From Pseudomonas cremoris (lineage in GTDB: Bacteria; Pseudomonadota; Gammaproteobacteria; Pseudomonadales; Pseudomonadaceae), in NCBI RefSeq assembly GCF_014230465.1, contig NZ_JAAXCY010000002.1, positions 620,001-684,000 on the forward strand: DNA of 64,000 bases. Direction: 5' to 3'. A program made the translations under genes and the position numbers. Numbering within the stretch: the first letter of the stretch is position 1; each line of letters begins with the position of its first letter. The notes beneath the pieces were generated by a model. That model was given only the letters and a program-made list of their open reading frames with translations, was not told where the DNA came from and searched no databases. This document shows, in pieces, positions 1 through 9,044 of the stretch.

Positions 1-710
1 CCATAGAACTCTTGCAACTCAGGACGGCCCACAGTGCCTTGCCAGCGCTTTGCTTGGACATAGACTTTTTCCAGTCCGAGCTTATCAAGCGAAATTACCC
101 CGTCAATTCCGCCATCTCCGCTTCCACCAACACGCTGCAAGTCGTTTCGGCTAGCCCCGTAGCCAAGGCTGTGCAATACGTCGAGAACAATGACTTCAAA
201 GCGGTTGGGGCTGACTTGTAGCAGGCTATCCAGCAGATCTGCAGCTGTCGCATTGCGTAGCTCACGCAGAGCCTGCTCCAACCGATCGTCGGGGCTCACA
301 GTTGCTGATATCGGTGTGTCTGCCCCCTGCTCACGTCCATCTAGCGGAACGGCATCGGAGGCGCTCCTAAGCTTCACGTCCATGAAGCCGATGGCTAGTT
401 GTTCAACCTGACCCGTAGTGAGCGGTGAAGGGTGCTGTGTGGAATAAACAGCGCCAGCTTCGGTTAGCTTCCAGTAGCCTCGTTTGGCGCTTGAGGATAG
501 TCCTGCACGCTTTAGTCGGTCGTGAGCCCATCCGGCGCGGTTCTTATAGGTCGCTTGCCCACTTGCAATCAGCTCTTGAAGCTGTGGTTCGGATAAATTC
601 AAAGCCCGGGCCGCAGCTTCATGCGCGTCGCGTGCTGTCGCACCTTCCGGATTAGCCGCCAGGTAACGCAAGATCGGCTCAATGAATTTGTCGTATGTGG
701 GAACGGACAT
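1..710 (-). CDS. mrr: Mrr-type methylation-dependent restriction endonuclease (3' end cut by window edge)
   Basis: The minus-strand reading frame begins with ATG at 710 (MSVPTYDKFIEPILRYL) and stays open to the left edge, giving 236 residues of a protein usually about 300 long. The first ~90 residues match the Mrr N-terminal winged-helix domain. From ~150 the Mrr catalytic domain begins (FEVIVLDVLHSLGYG). It contains the PD-(D/E)xK core as GDGGIDGVI followed by YVQAKRW, so the Asp and the Gln-x-Lys residues are visible. Mrr enzymes cleave DNA carrying foreign methylation. An AGGA Shine-Dalgarno sits just upstream. Its place in an island with a type I system fits a defence cluster. The C-terminal ~60 residues are outside the window. 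Confidence 0.93.
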   Translation of the reverse strand, partial: MSVPTYDKFIEPILRYLAANPEGATARDAHEAAARALNLSEPQLQELIASGQATYKNRAGWAHDRLKRAGLSSSAKRGYWKLTEAGAVYSTQHPSPLTTGQVEQLAIGFMDVKLRSASDAVPLDGREQGADTPISATVSPDDRLEQALRELRNATAADLLDSLLQVSPNRFEVIVLDVLHSLGYGASRNDLQRVGGSGDGGIDGVISLDKLGLEKVYVQAKRWQGTVGRPELQEFY

Positions 711-762
711 CAGGATTCCTTTCGCAAGGTTGCCAGCGTGGGCAAATATAGTAAGCCGCATG

Positions 763-1350
763 TTATGCGGAGCAATCGGTTACCTCGAGGCCTAATGAGC
801 TTGCTAGCTCCCGCGCTTGTGAATCGACACGTAAGCGGCTGACCACTGCTTGCGCTCGCTCCTTCTCTTTGGCCAAGTACTCCTCGGTAAAACACTCGAC
901 AATCTGCCCCTGACTCAAGCTTGGCGCCGATACCTGGCGCTTGAGCCTGTTCAGAATTTTGCGGGCGCTGAGTTGGGCCGCCTCCCGCAGATAAGCCCCT
1001 GATAGAAGATCGCGAAAAACCCATTCAGAGATCCATCCCTTCGCGAATGCCCAAAACAACAACCGATGGTAGGTATCCCAAGCCATGCGTGAATGGCCAC
1101 TCAGATAACGTCGCAGTATTCGACCGTCGGCGTCCCTAAAACCATAAATTCCAAGCTCAGTTAGCAATCGCTCCAGCTTGACCTTGGACATGCCCGACTT
1201 CAGAGCAATACCGGAGAACAGGTACTCGACCATATCCACAGGAACGCGGATAACGAAATTTTTCCTACCGGTGTCCTCATGACGCGTAATCTCGCGAAAG
1301 ACGAACTGGAAGGCTTCTGTTGGGTCGATGTCTGGATAAGATAGCTGCAT
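763..1350 (-). CDS. Hypothetical protein, 195 aa, upstream of mrr
   Basis: I do not recognise this family. The protein is soluble, rich in Arg, Leu and Trp, with no signal peptide or membrane segment. The first ~60 residues read like a small fold (VPVDMVEYLFSGIALKSGMSKVKLERLL) and the rest is helical with a charged, possibly coiled C-terminus. It ends 52 bases before mrr on the same strand, so the two may be co-transcribed. The ATG start has only a weak purine-rich ribosome site. It could be an accessory or regulatory factor for the restriction gene, but nothing in the sequence proves that. Confidence 0.6.
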   Translation of the reverse strand: MQLSYPDIDPTEAFQFVFREITRHEDTGRKNFVIRVPVDMVEYLFSGIALKSGMSKVKLERLLTELGIYGFRDADGRILRRYLSGHSRMAWDTYHRLLFWAFAKGWISEWVFRDLLSGAYLREAAQLSARKILNRLKRQVSAPSLSQGQIVECFTEEYLAKEKERAQAVVSRLRVDSQARELASSLGLEVTDCSA

Positions 1351-1767
1351 CTAACTATTCTTTGGCTAATCGGCGCAGCTGTCAAAGGAGTACCCAACAG
1401 GTTAGGCAATACAATTGTCGGCACTTGAGACGCGAAGCCCGCGAAACTTGGAAGCTCACCGAAGTGATATGTCGCACGTGATACTTTGAGTGCCGCCAAA
1501 AATGAGCCCGGTAAATCATTCGGGCACGGCGTCTGAGGTGAATTGGTGCAATCGCTCCCCAACGATTCCTGTGCGGAAAAACATAGTGGTGTGAATCCAA
1601 AAGACAACTGCTGCCTACTACCGCCCATGCGGAGCCTGGGCAATAGCAGCCAGCCTGATAATTAACTGATTATGACGTCGTACTACACAATAAAACGTGC
1701 GAACTCCGAAATGAAAACGACGAACCGCATGTCGATTTTTCGCGAAAATCGTTCAATACAAGAGGAG
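1351..1767. other. Intergenic stretch inside the island, no gene seen
   Basis: These 417 bases lie upstream of the 195-residue gene and downstream of the 70-residue gene, both on the minus strand. Reading frames here are short and do not look like protein on either strand. It probably carries the promoter for the 195-residue gene and mrr, but I cannot point to convincing -35/-10 elements. Confidence 0.4.
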
Positions 1768-1980
1768 CTATTTGTCGCTCACGAACGCTGGCGGGGCAAG
1801 GCGCTGTCGGCGACGGCTAGGATCGACAGAGCCAAGCAAAACGTCCTTGATGCGCTGGGCGGAAATCTCGAGCTCTTCAGGGGAGGCTTTTCGGATGGCA
1901 CAAATCAACCGCTCACGATTGGAGCGCTTCAGAAGCATAATCTCGGCGAAGCTACTTTCGCCGTCACTGGATTGTTCCAT
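1768..1980 (-). CDS. Small hypothetical protein, 70 aa, with a strong ribosome-binding site
   Basis: Starting at ATG 1980 the product begins MEQSSDGESSFAEIMLLKR and is 70 residues long. GGAGG lies five bases before this ATG, a near-ideal site. That is why I prefer it over the TTG twelve bases upstream and accept the gene at all. The centre (RLICAIRKASPEELEISAQRIKDVL) is an amphipathic helix pair; the C-terminus is basic (DPSRRRQR). There is no signal peptide or membrane segment. The family is not recognised. A small DNA-binding or antitoxin-like role is possible from its size and charge only. Confidence 0.55.
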   Translation of the reverse strand: MEQSSDGESSFAEIMLLKRSNRERLICAIRKASPEELEISAQRIKDVLLGSVDPSRRRQRLAPPAFVSDK

Positions 1981-2523
1981 AACAACCTCCAAGGCATCTT
2001 GAGATGCATCACCGGAGAACTAAACGGCAGCGTCAAATAGCTTTCTCAGATTCGTCACTTTAGCCTTTGTGCTTGCGCATCACCACAAGCGTCGAAAAAT
2101 CGTCTCGCGCTTATCAGCGTCAAGTACACACCTGCTGCTTTCTCCTTACTCTGCAGCAGAAAGCCACTCAAGGCTTGGGAATCCTAACCGTCGCTCTACC
2201 GTCTTTCACGCCGTCCAATCGTCTCATCCTCAGTTGCAAATAAGTTACGCTTTTTTCGCACATGTAATCGTCTTGAATTCGTCTTTTTTTCGTACCCCAT
2301 AGCGCTCCCTAAATACCAACGCCTCTTGCCCCCTGCTGTAACCGGATAGTGTGAAAATCATCTAAATTCTAAGAGAGAAGACTAGGACAAGGTAGGGTTT
2401 GTGATACCGCCAGTTCCTGGCGACTCACAATCGGCGCGCACCAGTCGTTACACTCCCTTTGCTTGCCTACCTTCCCTACTCAGGGCAAGCCCCGAGACCC
2501 CAACACCTGGAAAAGGAAAGCTT
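1981..2523. other. Divergent intergenic region upstream of the MobC-like gene
   Basis: These 543 bases separate the minus-strand 70-residue gene from the plus-strand MobC-like gene. AT content rises between about 2220 and 2400, where promoters for both directions would be expected. The annotated frame upstream of 2524 does not look like protein (Pro/Ser/Thr-rich). No RNA gene or clear inverted repeat was recognised. An oriT would be expected near a MobC gene, but I could not identify one by eye. Confidence 0.4.
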
Positions 2524-2826
2524 ATGAGCCTTAGCGAACAACGCCGACGCACAGGATGGCTGCCGGCAATTCGTTGCTTCGAGGAAGAAGAGGCACTGGT
2601 ACGCGAGAAAGCCCACGACAGCGGAATGAGTGTTGGTCAGTTTGTGCTGGCCGCCGCATTGAAGCGGCAGACCAGAAGCAAAATTGACTCCCACGTAATT
2701 AATGAGCTGCGGCGCCTAGGTGGCCTTCAGAAGCACCTTTTTAGCCAGAGTGATGGCGCGCTCTCCAGAGAGTACGCAAACGTGCTTGTGGAAATAACTG
2801 ACGCCATCAAGCGTATCGGGCACTGA
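2524..2826 (+). CDS. MobC/TraJ-like ribbon-helix-helix relaxosome protein, orphan
   Basis: From ATG 2524, preceded by AAGGAAAG, the product is 100 residues (MSLSEQRRRTGWLPAIRCFE). The stretch EEEALVREKAHDSGMSVGQF, then VLAAALKRQ, follows the pattern of MobC/TraJ accessory proteins, with a ribbon-helix-helix segment at ~22-50. The later helix INELRRLGGLQKHLF resembles the conserved motif before the MobC C-terminal helix. Such proteins bind oriT and help a relaxase nick DNA during conjugative mobilisation. No relaxase is in the window, so this is either a remnant or works with one further left. An in-frame upstream start at 2401 would add 41 residues that look non-coding. Confidence 0.6.
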   Translation: MSLSEQRRRTGWLPAIRCFEEEEALVREKAHDSGMSVGQFVLAAALKRQTRSKIDSHVINELRRLGGLQKHLFSQSDGALSREYANVLVEITDAIKRIGH

Positions 2827-2838
2827 GTATGCTTCAGC

Positions 2839-3144
2839 TCATAGCTCTAAAGAGATCTCGCTTTTCGCTAAGATCTCGTGAGCTGTACTACCCGTCTGTA
2901 GTAGTACGGTTGCTTGATTGAGCACATTCTGTTCGAGCGTCTGTTGCTCCAGCAAGCGGCCGAGCAATATCACTTCGCCCTCCGCCTCAAGAGCTACCAA
3001 CCGGGCCGGAGTGTTGAACGCCCAACGATCAAGGATCTTCCAGCCCTTTAGGTTGTATGAGGGTGAACTCCGGATGGCTTGAAGCGTTTCCGCTTTCAAG
3101 GTTTTCGAGGCGATTTCCAGCGGTTGTGGTTGTCCTGTGAGCAT
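2839..3144 (-). CDS. Hypothetical protein, 101 aa, downstream of hsdR
   Basis: The product starts at ATG 3144 with a good CAGGAG site six bases upstream. It has no signal peptide or membrane segment. The middle (GWKILDRWAFNTPARLVAL, then EAEGEVILLGRLLEQQ) suggests a compact alpha/beta fold followed by a C-terminal helix. I do not recognise the family. It lies 95 bases after hsdR on the same strand and converges with the MobC-like gene, whose stop is only 12 bases away, so it may be the last gene of the restriction operon. Confidence 0.6.
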   Translation of the reverse strand: MLTGQPQPLEIASKTLKAETLQAIRSSPSYNLKGWKILDRWAFNTPARLVALEAEGEVILLGRLLEQQTLEQNVLNQATVLLQTGSTAHEILAKSEISLEL

Positions 3145-3239
3145 GGGTGACTCCTGCGTGCATGGTACGTTAACGATACATCTGCGAAAAAGCAGCCAAC
3201 CGACGCTGGCTGTCCAGTGGACTCGTGATTACTACCGGC

Positions 3240-6200
3240 TCACAGTGACCACTCATTCGACAGAGACTCTGCCTGCTTCAGCACCAACTCCACTGCATCT
3301 GATTGCTGGTCTGGCGGGTACTTCCACCGCTGCAAACAGCGACGCACCAAAATGCGCAGTTTCGCCCGTACGCTCTCACGAACCTGCCAATCGATAGTCG
3401 TACTGGCGCGCAGCTTCTCGGTAAGCTCCATGGCGATTTTCTTGAGCGTCTCATCACCCAGCTCGCGCACCGCGCTTTCATTGTTAGCCAACGCATCGTA
3501 GAAGGCAATTTCATCGTGGCCCAGGCCCAACGAAGCTTCCCGATCCAGCGCGGCCTTGAATTCCTTGGCCATCTGGATCAGTTCTTCGATGATCTGCGCC
3601 GTCTCGATCGCTCGGTTGTGATACTTGCGTAATGTCTCCAGCAAGCGATCGCCGTACTTCTTCTCCTGCACTACGTTGTTGCGCGCGCGCGCCTTAACTT
3701 CGTCACGCAACAGTTTTTCCAGCAGCTCCACGGCAAGGTTGCGGCTTTCCATCTGCCGCACGTCCTCCAGGAACTCATCCGAGAGCAGGCCGATGTTGGG
3801 CTTATCCAACCCGGCCAGCGCAAAAATATCGTCCACCCCATCAGAGATGATGGCATTGTCCAGAATCTGCTTGAGCGCGCTGTTCTTCTCGGCATCGCTG
3901 CGCTTCTTATCGACAGTGGTGAACTTGGTAATGGCCGCCTTAATGGCCGAAAAGAAGGCAATCTCCTTACGCAGTGGCGCGGCTTCATCCAACGTGCCAC
4001 ACAACGAGAAGGCCTTAGTCACTGCCAGGATGGTGTCGAGGAAGCGTGTTTTTCCGTCCTTCAGGCCCAGAATATGGTTGGCAACGGGCACCAGTAGTTC
4101 GAGCGGGCGGGTCTCAAATGCGCTGTAGTCGAAACCGTGCATCATTCCTCGCACGATATCCATCTTCTCTAACAGCACAGCCAATGCTTCAGCAGAGTTG
4201 TGAGTGGGGTCACCTTTACCTTTGGCATCGGTATAGGTCTTCAGCGCCGCTTTCAGCTCGTTGGCGATGCCGATATAATCAACCACCAGGCCGCCAGGCT
4301 TGTTCTTAAACACCCGGTTGACTCGGGCAATGGCCTGCATCAGGTTGTGGCCTTTCATGGGCTTGTCGATGTACATGGTGTGGCAACACGGCGCGTCAAA
4401 GCCCGTCAGCCACATGTCGCGCACAATCACCAGCTTCAGCGGGTCTTTCACGTCTTTGAAGCGAGTTTCCAGACGTTTCTTCACCTGCTTGCTGTAAAGG
4501 TGCGGCTGCAGCAGGGCCTTATCGGCAGCCGATCCTGTCATCACGATCTTGATAGCCCCTAGCTCGGGGTCATCGCTATGCCAGTCAGGACGCAAGCTTA
4601 CGATGGCGCTGTAGAGGTGGGCGCATATATCGCGACTCATGCACACGATCATGGCCTTGCCGTCTGCCACAGATACGCGCGCCTCAAAGTGCTCGATCAG
4701 GTCACGCGCCACCTGCTGCAGGCGAGGCTCTGAACCCACAAGCTTTTCCAGCGCGGCCCACTCGCCTTTGGTTTTTTCTCGGCTAACGATGTCTTCTTCG
4801 TCTTCAACAACCTCTTCAACCTGCTCATTGAGCGTGTCAATTTCGGATTGGTTCACATCCAGCTTGGCCAAACGGCTTTCGTAGAAAATAGGCACTGTTG
4901 CGCCATCATCCACGGCATCCTGGATGTCATAGATGCTGACGTAGTCACCAAACACTTCTCGGGTATCACGGTCTTCCAGGGCTATGGGCGTGCCCGTAAA
5001 GCCAAGGAAGGTGGCGTTCTTCAATGCGTCATGCAGATGTTTGGCATAGCCAAACACGTACTTGCCTGTCTTGGTGTCCAACCGCCCTTTGGTACCGTAC
5101 TGGCTGCGATGGGCCTCATCGGAGATGACCACGATATTGGTGCGATTAGAGAGCAACGGATGCTTCTCTTCCTCTTCCTGCAGCGCGAATTTTTGCACCG
5201 TGGTGAAGATGATGCCGCCCGCCTCGCGTGAAGCCAGCATCTCGCGCAGTTCATCGCGGTCACCGGCTTGCAGTGGGGTGGTCTTGAGCAGGTCACTGGC
5301 GGCGCAGAAGGTGGCAAATAACTGGCCATCCAGGTCATTGCGGTCAGTCACGACGACTAACGTGGGGTTCTTCATCTCAGGTTGCTGCAACAGCTTTCCC
5401 GCGTAGCACGCCATGGTGATGCTTTTGCCCGATCCCTGCGTGTGCCACACCACGCCTGCTTTGCGTGAGCCAGGCTGCACCTCTTTGGCATAGGTCGCAC
5501 GTTCTTCGTGGACCGCGAGTACACCTCTATCCGCATTTTGGGAGGCGATCACCGTGGCGCGCACGGCCTCGCGAACCGCATGGAACTGGTGGTAGCCGGC
5601 AATCTTTTTGACAATGCTGTCACCATCCTGCTCGAACAACACGAAGTGCCGCACGTAATCCAGAAACAACTCGGGCTTGAAGAAGCCACGCACCACCGTC
5701 TCCAGCTCCATCTGCAGGCGCGGACGGTCATCTTCGTTCAGGATGGTGCGCCAGGGCAACATACGTTCGGCGTTAGCCGTGAGCGAACCCACCCGCGCCG
5801 TCCAGCCATCACTCACCACCAAGGCGGTGTTGCTGTTGAACAGGTCGCTGATCTCGTCCTTGTATGTCTGCAGCTGGTTAAAGGCGTCCCAGACGTCTGT
5901 TTGTTCGTTGGCGGGGTTCTTCAGCTCCACCACGGCCAACGGCAAGCCGTTTACGAAGGCGATCAAGTCGGGCCGGCGTGGTTGCCTTGTGCCGGTAATG
6001 GTGAATTGGTTCACCACCAGAAAGTCGTTGTTGCTGGGCCGGGCAAAGTCGATGAAATACACCCAATCCTGCTTCTTCTGCTCGCCGACTTCAAACTCCA
6101 CCGCCACACCACTGAGCAACAAACGGTGCACGCTGCGGTTGCGCACTACCATCTGCGGCTCGCTCACCGTTTGTAGCGCATGCACGGCCTGCTCAAGGGC

Positions 6201-6389
6201 GGCAGCCGGAATCTGCGGATTAATCCGTGCCAGCGCGGCCAGCAGGCGCTCTCGCAGAACCACCTGACGGTAGTAGGTGCGCTCGGGGGCGCTGCTATCC
6301 GGTGCTATATCCGGGCCGTGGGCAAATTGCCAGCCAACCTGCTGGAACCAGCTCAGGCACAGTTCTTCGAGTTGCTGTTCGTTCAACAT
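3240..6389 (-). CDS. hsdR: Type I restriction enzyme, motor/nuclease subunit R
   Basis: The 1049-residue product has the full HsdR layout. Residues ~1-270 hold the nuclease, with D141 in RRPDLIAF and E155-x-K157 in VVELKNP as the PD-ExK residues. The SF2 motor follows, with Walker A HTQGSGKS (316-323), the NDLDGQL motif, DEAH (424-427) and LGFTGTP, and then a long helical C-terminus for docking to HsdM2S. The complex cuts unmethylated DNA after ATP-driven translocation. hsdR is separated from the SIR2 gene by 238 bases, so it may have its own promoter. No truncation or missing motif is seen. Confidence 0.97.
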   Translation of the reverse strand: MLNEQQLEELCLSWFQQVGWQFAHGPDIAPDSSAPERTYYRQVVLRERLLAALARINPQIPAAALEQAVHALQTVSEPQMVVRNRSVHRLLLSGVAVEFEVGEQKKQDWVYFIDFARPSNNDFLVVNQFTITGTRQPRRPDLIAFVNGLPLAVVELKNPANEQTDVWDAFNQLQTYKDEISDLFNSNTALVVSDGWTARVGSLTANAERMLPWRTILNEDDRPRLQMELETVVRGFFKPELFLDYVRHFVLFEQDGDSIVKKIAGYHQFHAVREAVRATVIASQNADRGVLAVHEERATYAKEVQPGSRKAGVVWHTQGSGKSITMACYAGKLLQQPEMKNPTLVVVTDRNDLDGQLFATFCAASDLLKTTPLQAGDRDELREMLASREAGGIIFTTVQKFALQEEEEKHPLLSNRTNIVVISDEAHRSQYGTKGRLDTKTGKYVFGYAKHLHDALKNATFLGFTGTPIALEDRDTREVFGDYVSIYDIQDAVDDGATVPIFYESRLAKLDVNQSEIDTLNEQVEEVVEDEEDIVSREKTKGEWAALEKLVGSEPRLQQVARDLIEHFEARVSVADGKAMIVCMSRDICAHLYSAIVSLRPDWHSDDPELGAIKIVMTGSAADKALLQPHLYSKQVKKRLETRFKDVKDPLKLVIVRDMWLTGFDAPCCHTMYIDKPMKGHNLMQAIARVNRVFKNKPGGLVVDYIGIANELKAALKTYTDAKGKGDPTHNSAEALAVLLEKMDIVRGMMHGFDYSAFETRPLELLVPVANHILGLKDGKTRFLDTILAVTKAFSLCGTLDEAAPLRKEIAFFSAIKAAITKFTTVDKKRSDAEKNSALKQILDNAIISDGVDDIFALAGLDKPNIGLLSDEFLEDVRQMESRNLAVELLEKLLRDEVKARARNNVVQEKKYGDRLLETLRKYHNRAIETAQIIEELIQMAKEFKAALDREASLGLGHDEIAFYDALANNESAVRELGDETLKKIAMELTEKLRASTTIDWQVRESVRAKLRILVRRCLQRWKYPPDQQSDAVELVLKQAESLSNEWSL

Positions 6390-6627
6390 GTGAAACCCTT
6401 ACGCCTTCCTGGGCTACCTGGCAAACGCCCTGGTTTGTGATGAAATAAGAAAAACAATGCAAATCAAAGGCTTAATGACCATTCGGTGACCAAGGCTGAT
6501 TTGCGATGAAATGACGGCTATGCCCAAGCTGGGATATACCCCGCATAGCGACTGAGTCCGGCATTTTTCAAGTTATGTAGCTTAAAGATGCTGCAACGCC
6601 ATAAGTCGATCTGTCCTAGTGAGCGGC
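6390..6627. promoter_or_regulatory. Putative hsdR promoter region with a 15-base direct repeat
   Basis: This 238-base gap lies between the SIR2-domain gene and hsdR. The pattern TTTGYGATGAAATRA occurs twice in direct orientation, at 6434-6448 and 6500-6514, 66 bases apart start to start. The other genes of the operon overlap, so the size of the gap suggests separate control of the restriction subunit, which must lag behind methylation when the island enters a new host. The regulatory reading is inference. Confidence 0.35.
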
Positions 6628-7797
6628 TCATCCAAATACCACCTGTCTACGCGCTACAGCGATAGCCAGTCTGAGAATTTGTTCCAGCAGATTGTGATCC
6701 GGCTTACCCTCAGCATCGTGAGGCGTCGTATACCAGAGCGGTCGAATCCTCAGCTGCAACAGCCGGGCTTCCTTACGGGCCCGTTCTTGCTGTGTGGCGG
6801 GTTCATTGAGCAGGGCAAAGTGATCCGGGATTTCAAATGCCGCTTCATCGACCACTGATTTGAAGAGATCGAGCGTCTTATCCTGCTCCAGGCTACAGCC
6901 CAAGAACAGCAGTGAGTGGCTGATAAAGATTTGCCGCAACGCCCGAGGCAACTGGTTTTGGAACGCGAACGGCTCACCTGCGGCTCCGCCGTAGGCCTCC
7001 TGATATTGCGCCTGGGTGAATACATGGGTGTTGGCCTGCCCGGCATCCCCGTGTAGCTTCAGAATGCACCGCTCACCGCGCAACAGTCGCTGCACGAAGT
7101 TGTTACCCGCTTGCATACCGTGCATGTAGCCATCCAGCGGATGCGCCTTTTCTCGAAACAGGTCTTCGATTACGGTATCGAAATTGGTGGTGACAACACA
7201 GCCGCTAGCGAGATCAGGCAACAGCGTGACCGGCCCGCTGATCCCCCCCCGCTGGCGAAACTCTGTTTTGATGAAATGTCGCACAATTTCTGCGTCCGTT
7301 TCATGTAGCACTTGCGCGGCTTGCAGGTAGTCGTATTGCGCCATCAGCGGCTCGATGTCTTGCACATCCAGGCCACCCAGCTTTTGGGCAATCTTGCGCA
7401 GCGCCTCGCCCCACATCGGATAACCGCAGGGCTTGGACAGCCCCGCACCGACAAACGGCGCGATTCGCCCGAAGCGGATAGCATCCACTAGGTCAAGGAA
7501 GACGGCTTGCTGGTCTGAGTCCTTGATAAAGGCCGACGCCGCTTCATGCTGATTGACCTGGCACTGGCCCTCCCAGTGATCCAGCTCATCCAGGTAAGCG
7601 TCACGCTCTACCCAGTACAAGACATCGCTTACCTTGATCAGGTACTCGTGTTCCGGGTCGCGAAGACTTTTAAATGATAGAGGGTCAGCCTCATCGAGCA
7701 CTGCGTTGAACGCCTGGTTCGAGGAATACGCTGTCTGCAGGACCTCCTCGACCTTGTCCACGATAAGCTTGTTTTCGCGGAGCTTTTTTATATCCAT
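6628..7797 (-). CDS. SIR2-like domain protein embedded in the type I R-M operon
   Basis: From ATG 7797, which shares one base with the hsdS stop (TGATG), the product is 389 residues. A ~100-residue charged N-terminal region precedes a SIR2-like Rossmann core: FVGAGLSKPCG (115-125, the NAD-phosphate GAG loop), TTNFDT (203-208), LKLHGD (246-251) and LFLGCS (297-302). This matches the SIR2_2 type found in bacterial anti-phage NADases such as ThsA and DSR, not the zinc-containing deacetylases, as no CxxC pairs are present. There is no membrane segment. Overlap with hsdS implies co-expression with the methylase. NAD hydrolysis on infection or on failure of restriction is an inference from the family. 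Confidence 0.85.
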   Translation of the reverse strand: MDIKKLRENKLIVDKVEEVLQTAYSSNQAFNAVLDEADPLSFKSLRDPEHEYLIKVSDVLYWVERDAYLDELDHWEGQCQVNQHEAASAFIKDSDQQAVFLDLVDAIRFGRIAPFVGAGLSKPCGYPMWGEALRKIAQKLGGLDVQDIEPLMAQYDYLQAAQVLHETDAEIVRHFIKTEFRQRGGISGPVTLLPDLASGCVVTTNFDTVIEDLFREKAHPLDGYMHGMQAGNNFVQRLLRGERCILKLHGDAGQANTHVFTQAQYQEAYGGAAGEPFAFQNQLPRALRQIFISHSLLFLGCSLEQDKTLDLFKSVVDEAAFEIPDHFALLNEPATQQERARKEARLLQLRIRPLWYTTPHDAEGKPDHNLLEQILRLAIAVARRQVVFG

Positions 7798-9044
7798 CAA
7801 GCGATCCCTGCTTGTTCGGCGATCGCTTCGACAGACAACTCGCCCGAAAGTAGTTTGAGAAGGAGGATGTCGTTGAGAGCAGCCAACGATTTGCTTGCGC
7901 CCGAGTTGGCGCGCATGGCCTTTCGCAGTGTCGTTGCTTCTAAATCAAACACCAGCAGCGTGTCTGGGTCTGGGAGAACCAATTCTAGGCGATAAACATT
8001 CTCCCGATTGAGGCCGGGTATGGCCGCATCGGTGTTCATTTTCTCAAGTCCCAAGGTCTGCATTGTGTAGTAGCAGAAAGTTAGCGTCGCAGCCAAAGGT
8101 CGCACGTAATAGGTTGTATCAATTGGAAAAAACGGTTCGTCTTCCCAGTAGAGGCTTCCTACTGTTCCTTTGCGGCCGACAATGATTGAGCCATGTGGAA
8201 CCAGCGGTATGTTGTGGTAGCCGGTGATGCCGCCAGAGCCATAAACAGGCACGGTTCCTTCTTGCCTATCAGTTGACTTGAGTGCTTTGCCGTAAACCAA
8301 TTCAAGCACGTTGCCAACACGCTGCACCTTCCACCCCCTGGGAATCTCACCCAACTCTGACGCTTCCATCTCCTCAGGGAATAGTGCGGCAGTGGCAGCG
8401 AGTTTTTCATATTGCTCGGGCGGAAGGGCATCGAGTTCGGGCTCAGCCTTTCCGCTGATGGCGCTCATCGCAGCGCGCAGCGGGTCGCGGCCGTCCTGAA
8501 TGGCGACAATCTTGGCCTTGACCGGGTCGAAATCGACAAACCACGATTTAAAGATAGCTTGCGCCATGGCTTCAAGGGTTTGGTTGATACGGCAGTTGAG
8601 ATCAATCTTGGAATCGAAGCTACTGAGAACCCTGGCAATACTCTTTTGAGCGGTTTTCCCGGGAAGACGAACTTTCGCGAGATGCAGATGGTTCCTGTTA
8701 AGCCCAGGTACCGCCCCCTTATCTGAATATGCCTGGAAGTCGAGGGTCCTCAGGAGGTAGCTGATGAACCGAGGATCGTTGCCTTTGAAGTCGCGGACGT
8801 AGAGGGTCGTATTCAGAGGCCAATAGTCCTCATCGACGTAGAACACTTCACCAATGGTTCCATATCGGCCAGTCACGACTCCAGGGCCTTTGACCATGGC
8901 CTCAGAGTGGAAATCGCTCACACCTGATGAGGAGACGATAGGCACGCGTCCAGGCATACGCTTGCCCTTGGGCAGGTCGTAGCCACGTTTCAGCTCGATC
9001 ACTTCACCGAGTGAAAGATCTTTCCATTCAACGTCAGAATCCAT
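7797..9044 (-). CDS. hsdS: Type I restriction-modification specificity subunit S
   Basis: I start the gene at ATG 9044 (MDSDVEWKDLSLGEVIEL), inside the last codons of hsdM, with AGGA upstream; the frame extends further but would only read hsdM antiphase. The 415-residue protein has two target-recognition domains, ~1-130 and ~230-380. Each begins with the typical WK..LGEV.EL or WKVQRVGNVLELVYG pattern. They are joined by the conserved helical spacer (QTLEAMAQAIFKSWFVDFDP, 155-174), and a second helix closes the C-terminus. Each domain reads one half of a bipartite recognition site. The stop overlaps the start of the SIR2 gene by one base. Confidence 0.95.
   Translation of the reverse strand: MDSDVEWKDLSLGEVIELKRGYDLPKGKRMPGRVPIVSSSGVSDFHSEAMVKGPGVVTGRYGTIGEVFYVDEDYWPLNTTLYVRDFKGNDPRFISYLLRTLDFQAYSDKGAVPGLNRNHLHLAKVRLPGKTAQKSIARVLSSFDSKIDLNCRINQTLEAMAQAIFKSWFVDFDPVKAKIVAIQDGRDPLRAAMSAISGKAEPELDALPPEQYEKLAATAALFPEEMEASELGEIPRGWKVQRVGNVLELVYGKALKSTDRQEGTVPVYGSGGITGYHNIPLVPHGSIIVGRKGTVGSLYWEDEPFFPIDTTYYVRPLAATLTFCYYTMQTLGLEKMNTDAAIPGLNRENVYRLELVLPDPDTLLVFDLEATTLRKAMRANSGASKSLAALNDILLLKLLSGELSVEAIAEQAGIA

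Noticed and set aside
1672..2040. 122-residue plus-strand frame
   Set aside because: It is antisense to the 70-residue gene, which has a far better ribosome site, and its composition is unlike a protein. Its start has no ribosome site.
2401..2523. N-terminal extension of the MobC-like protein
   Set aside because: The extra 41 residues are Pro/Ser/Thr-rich and unlike the family; the ATG at 2524 has a good ribosome site.
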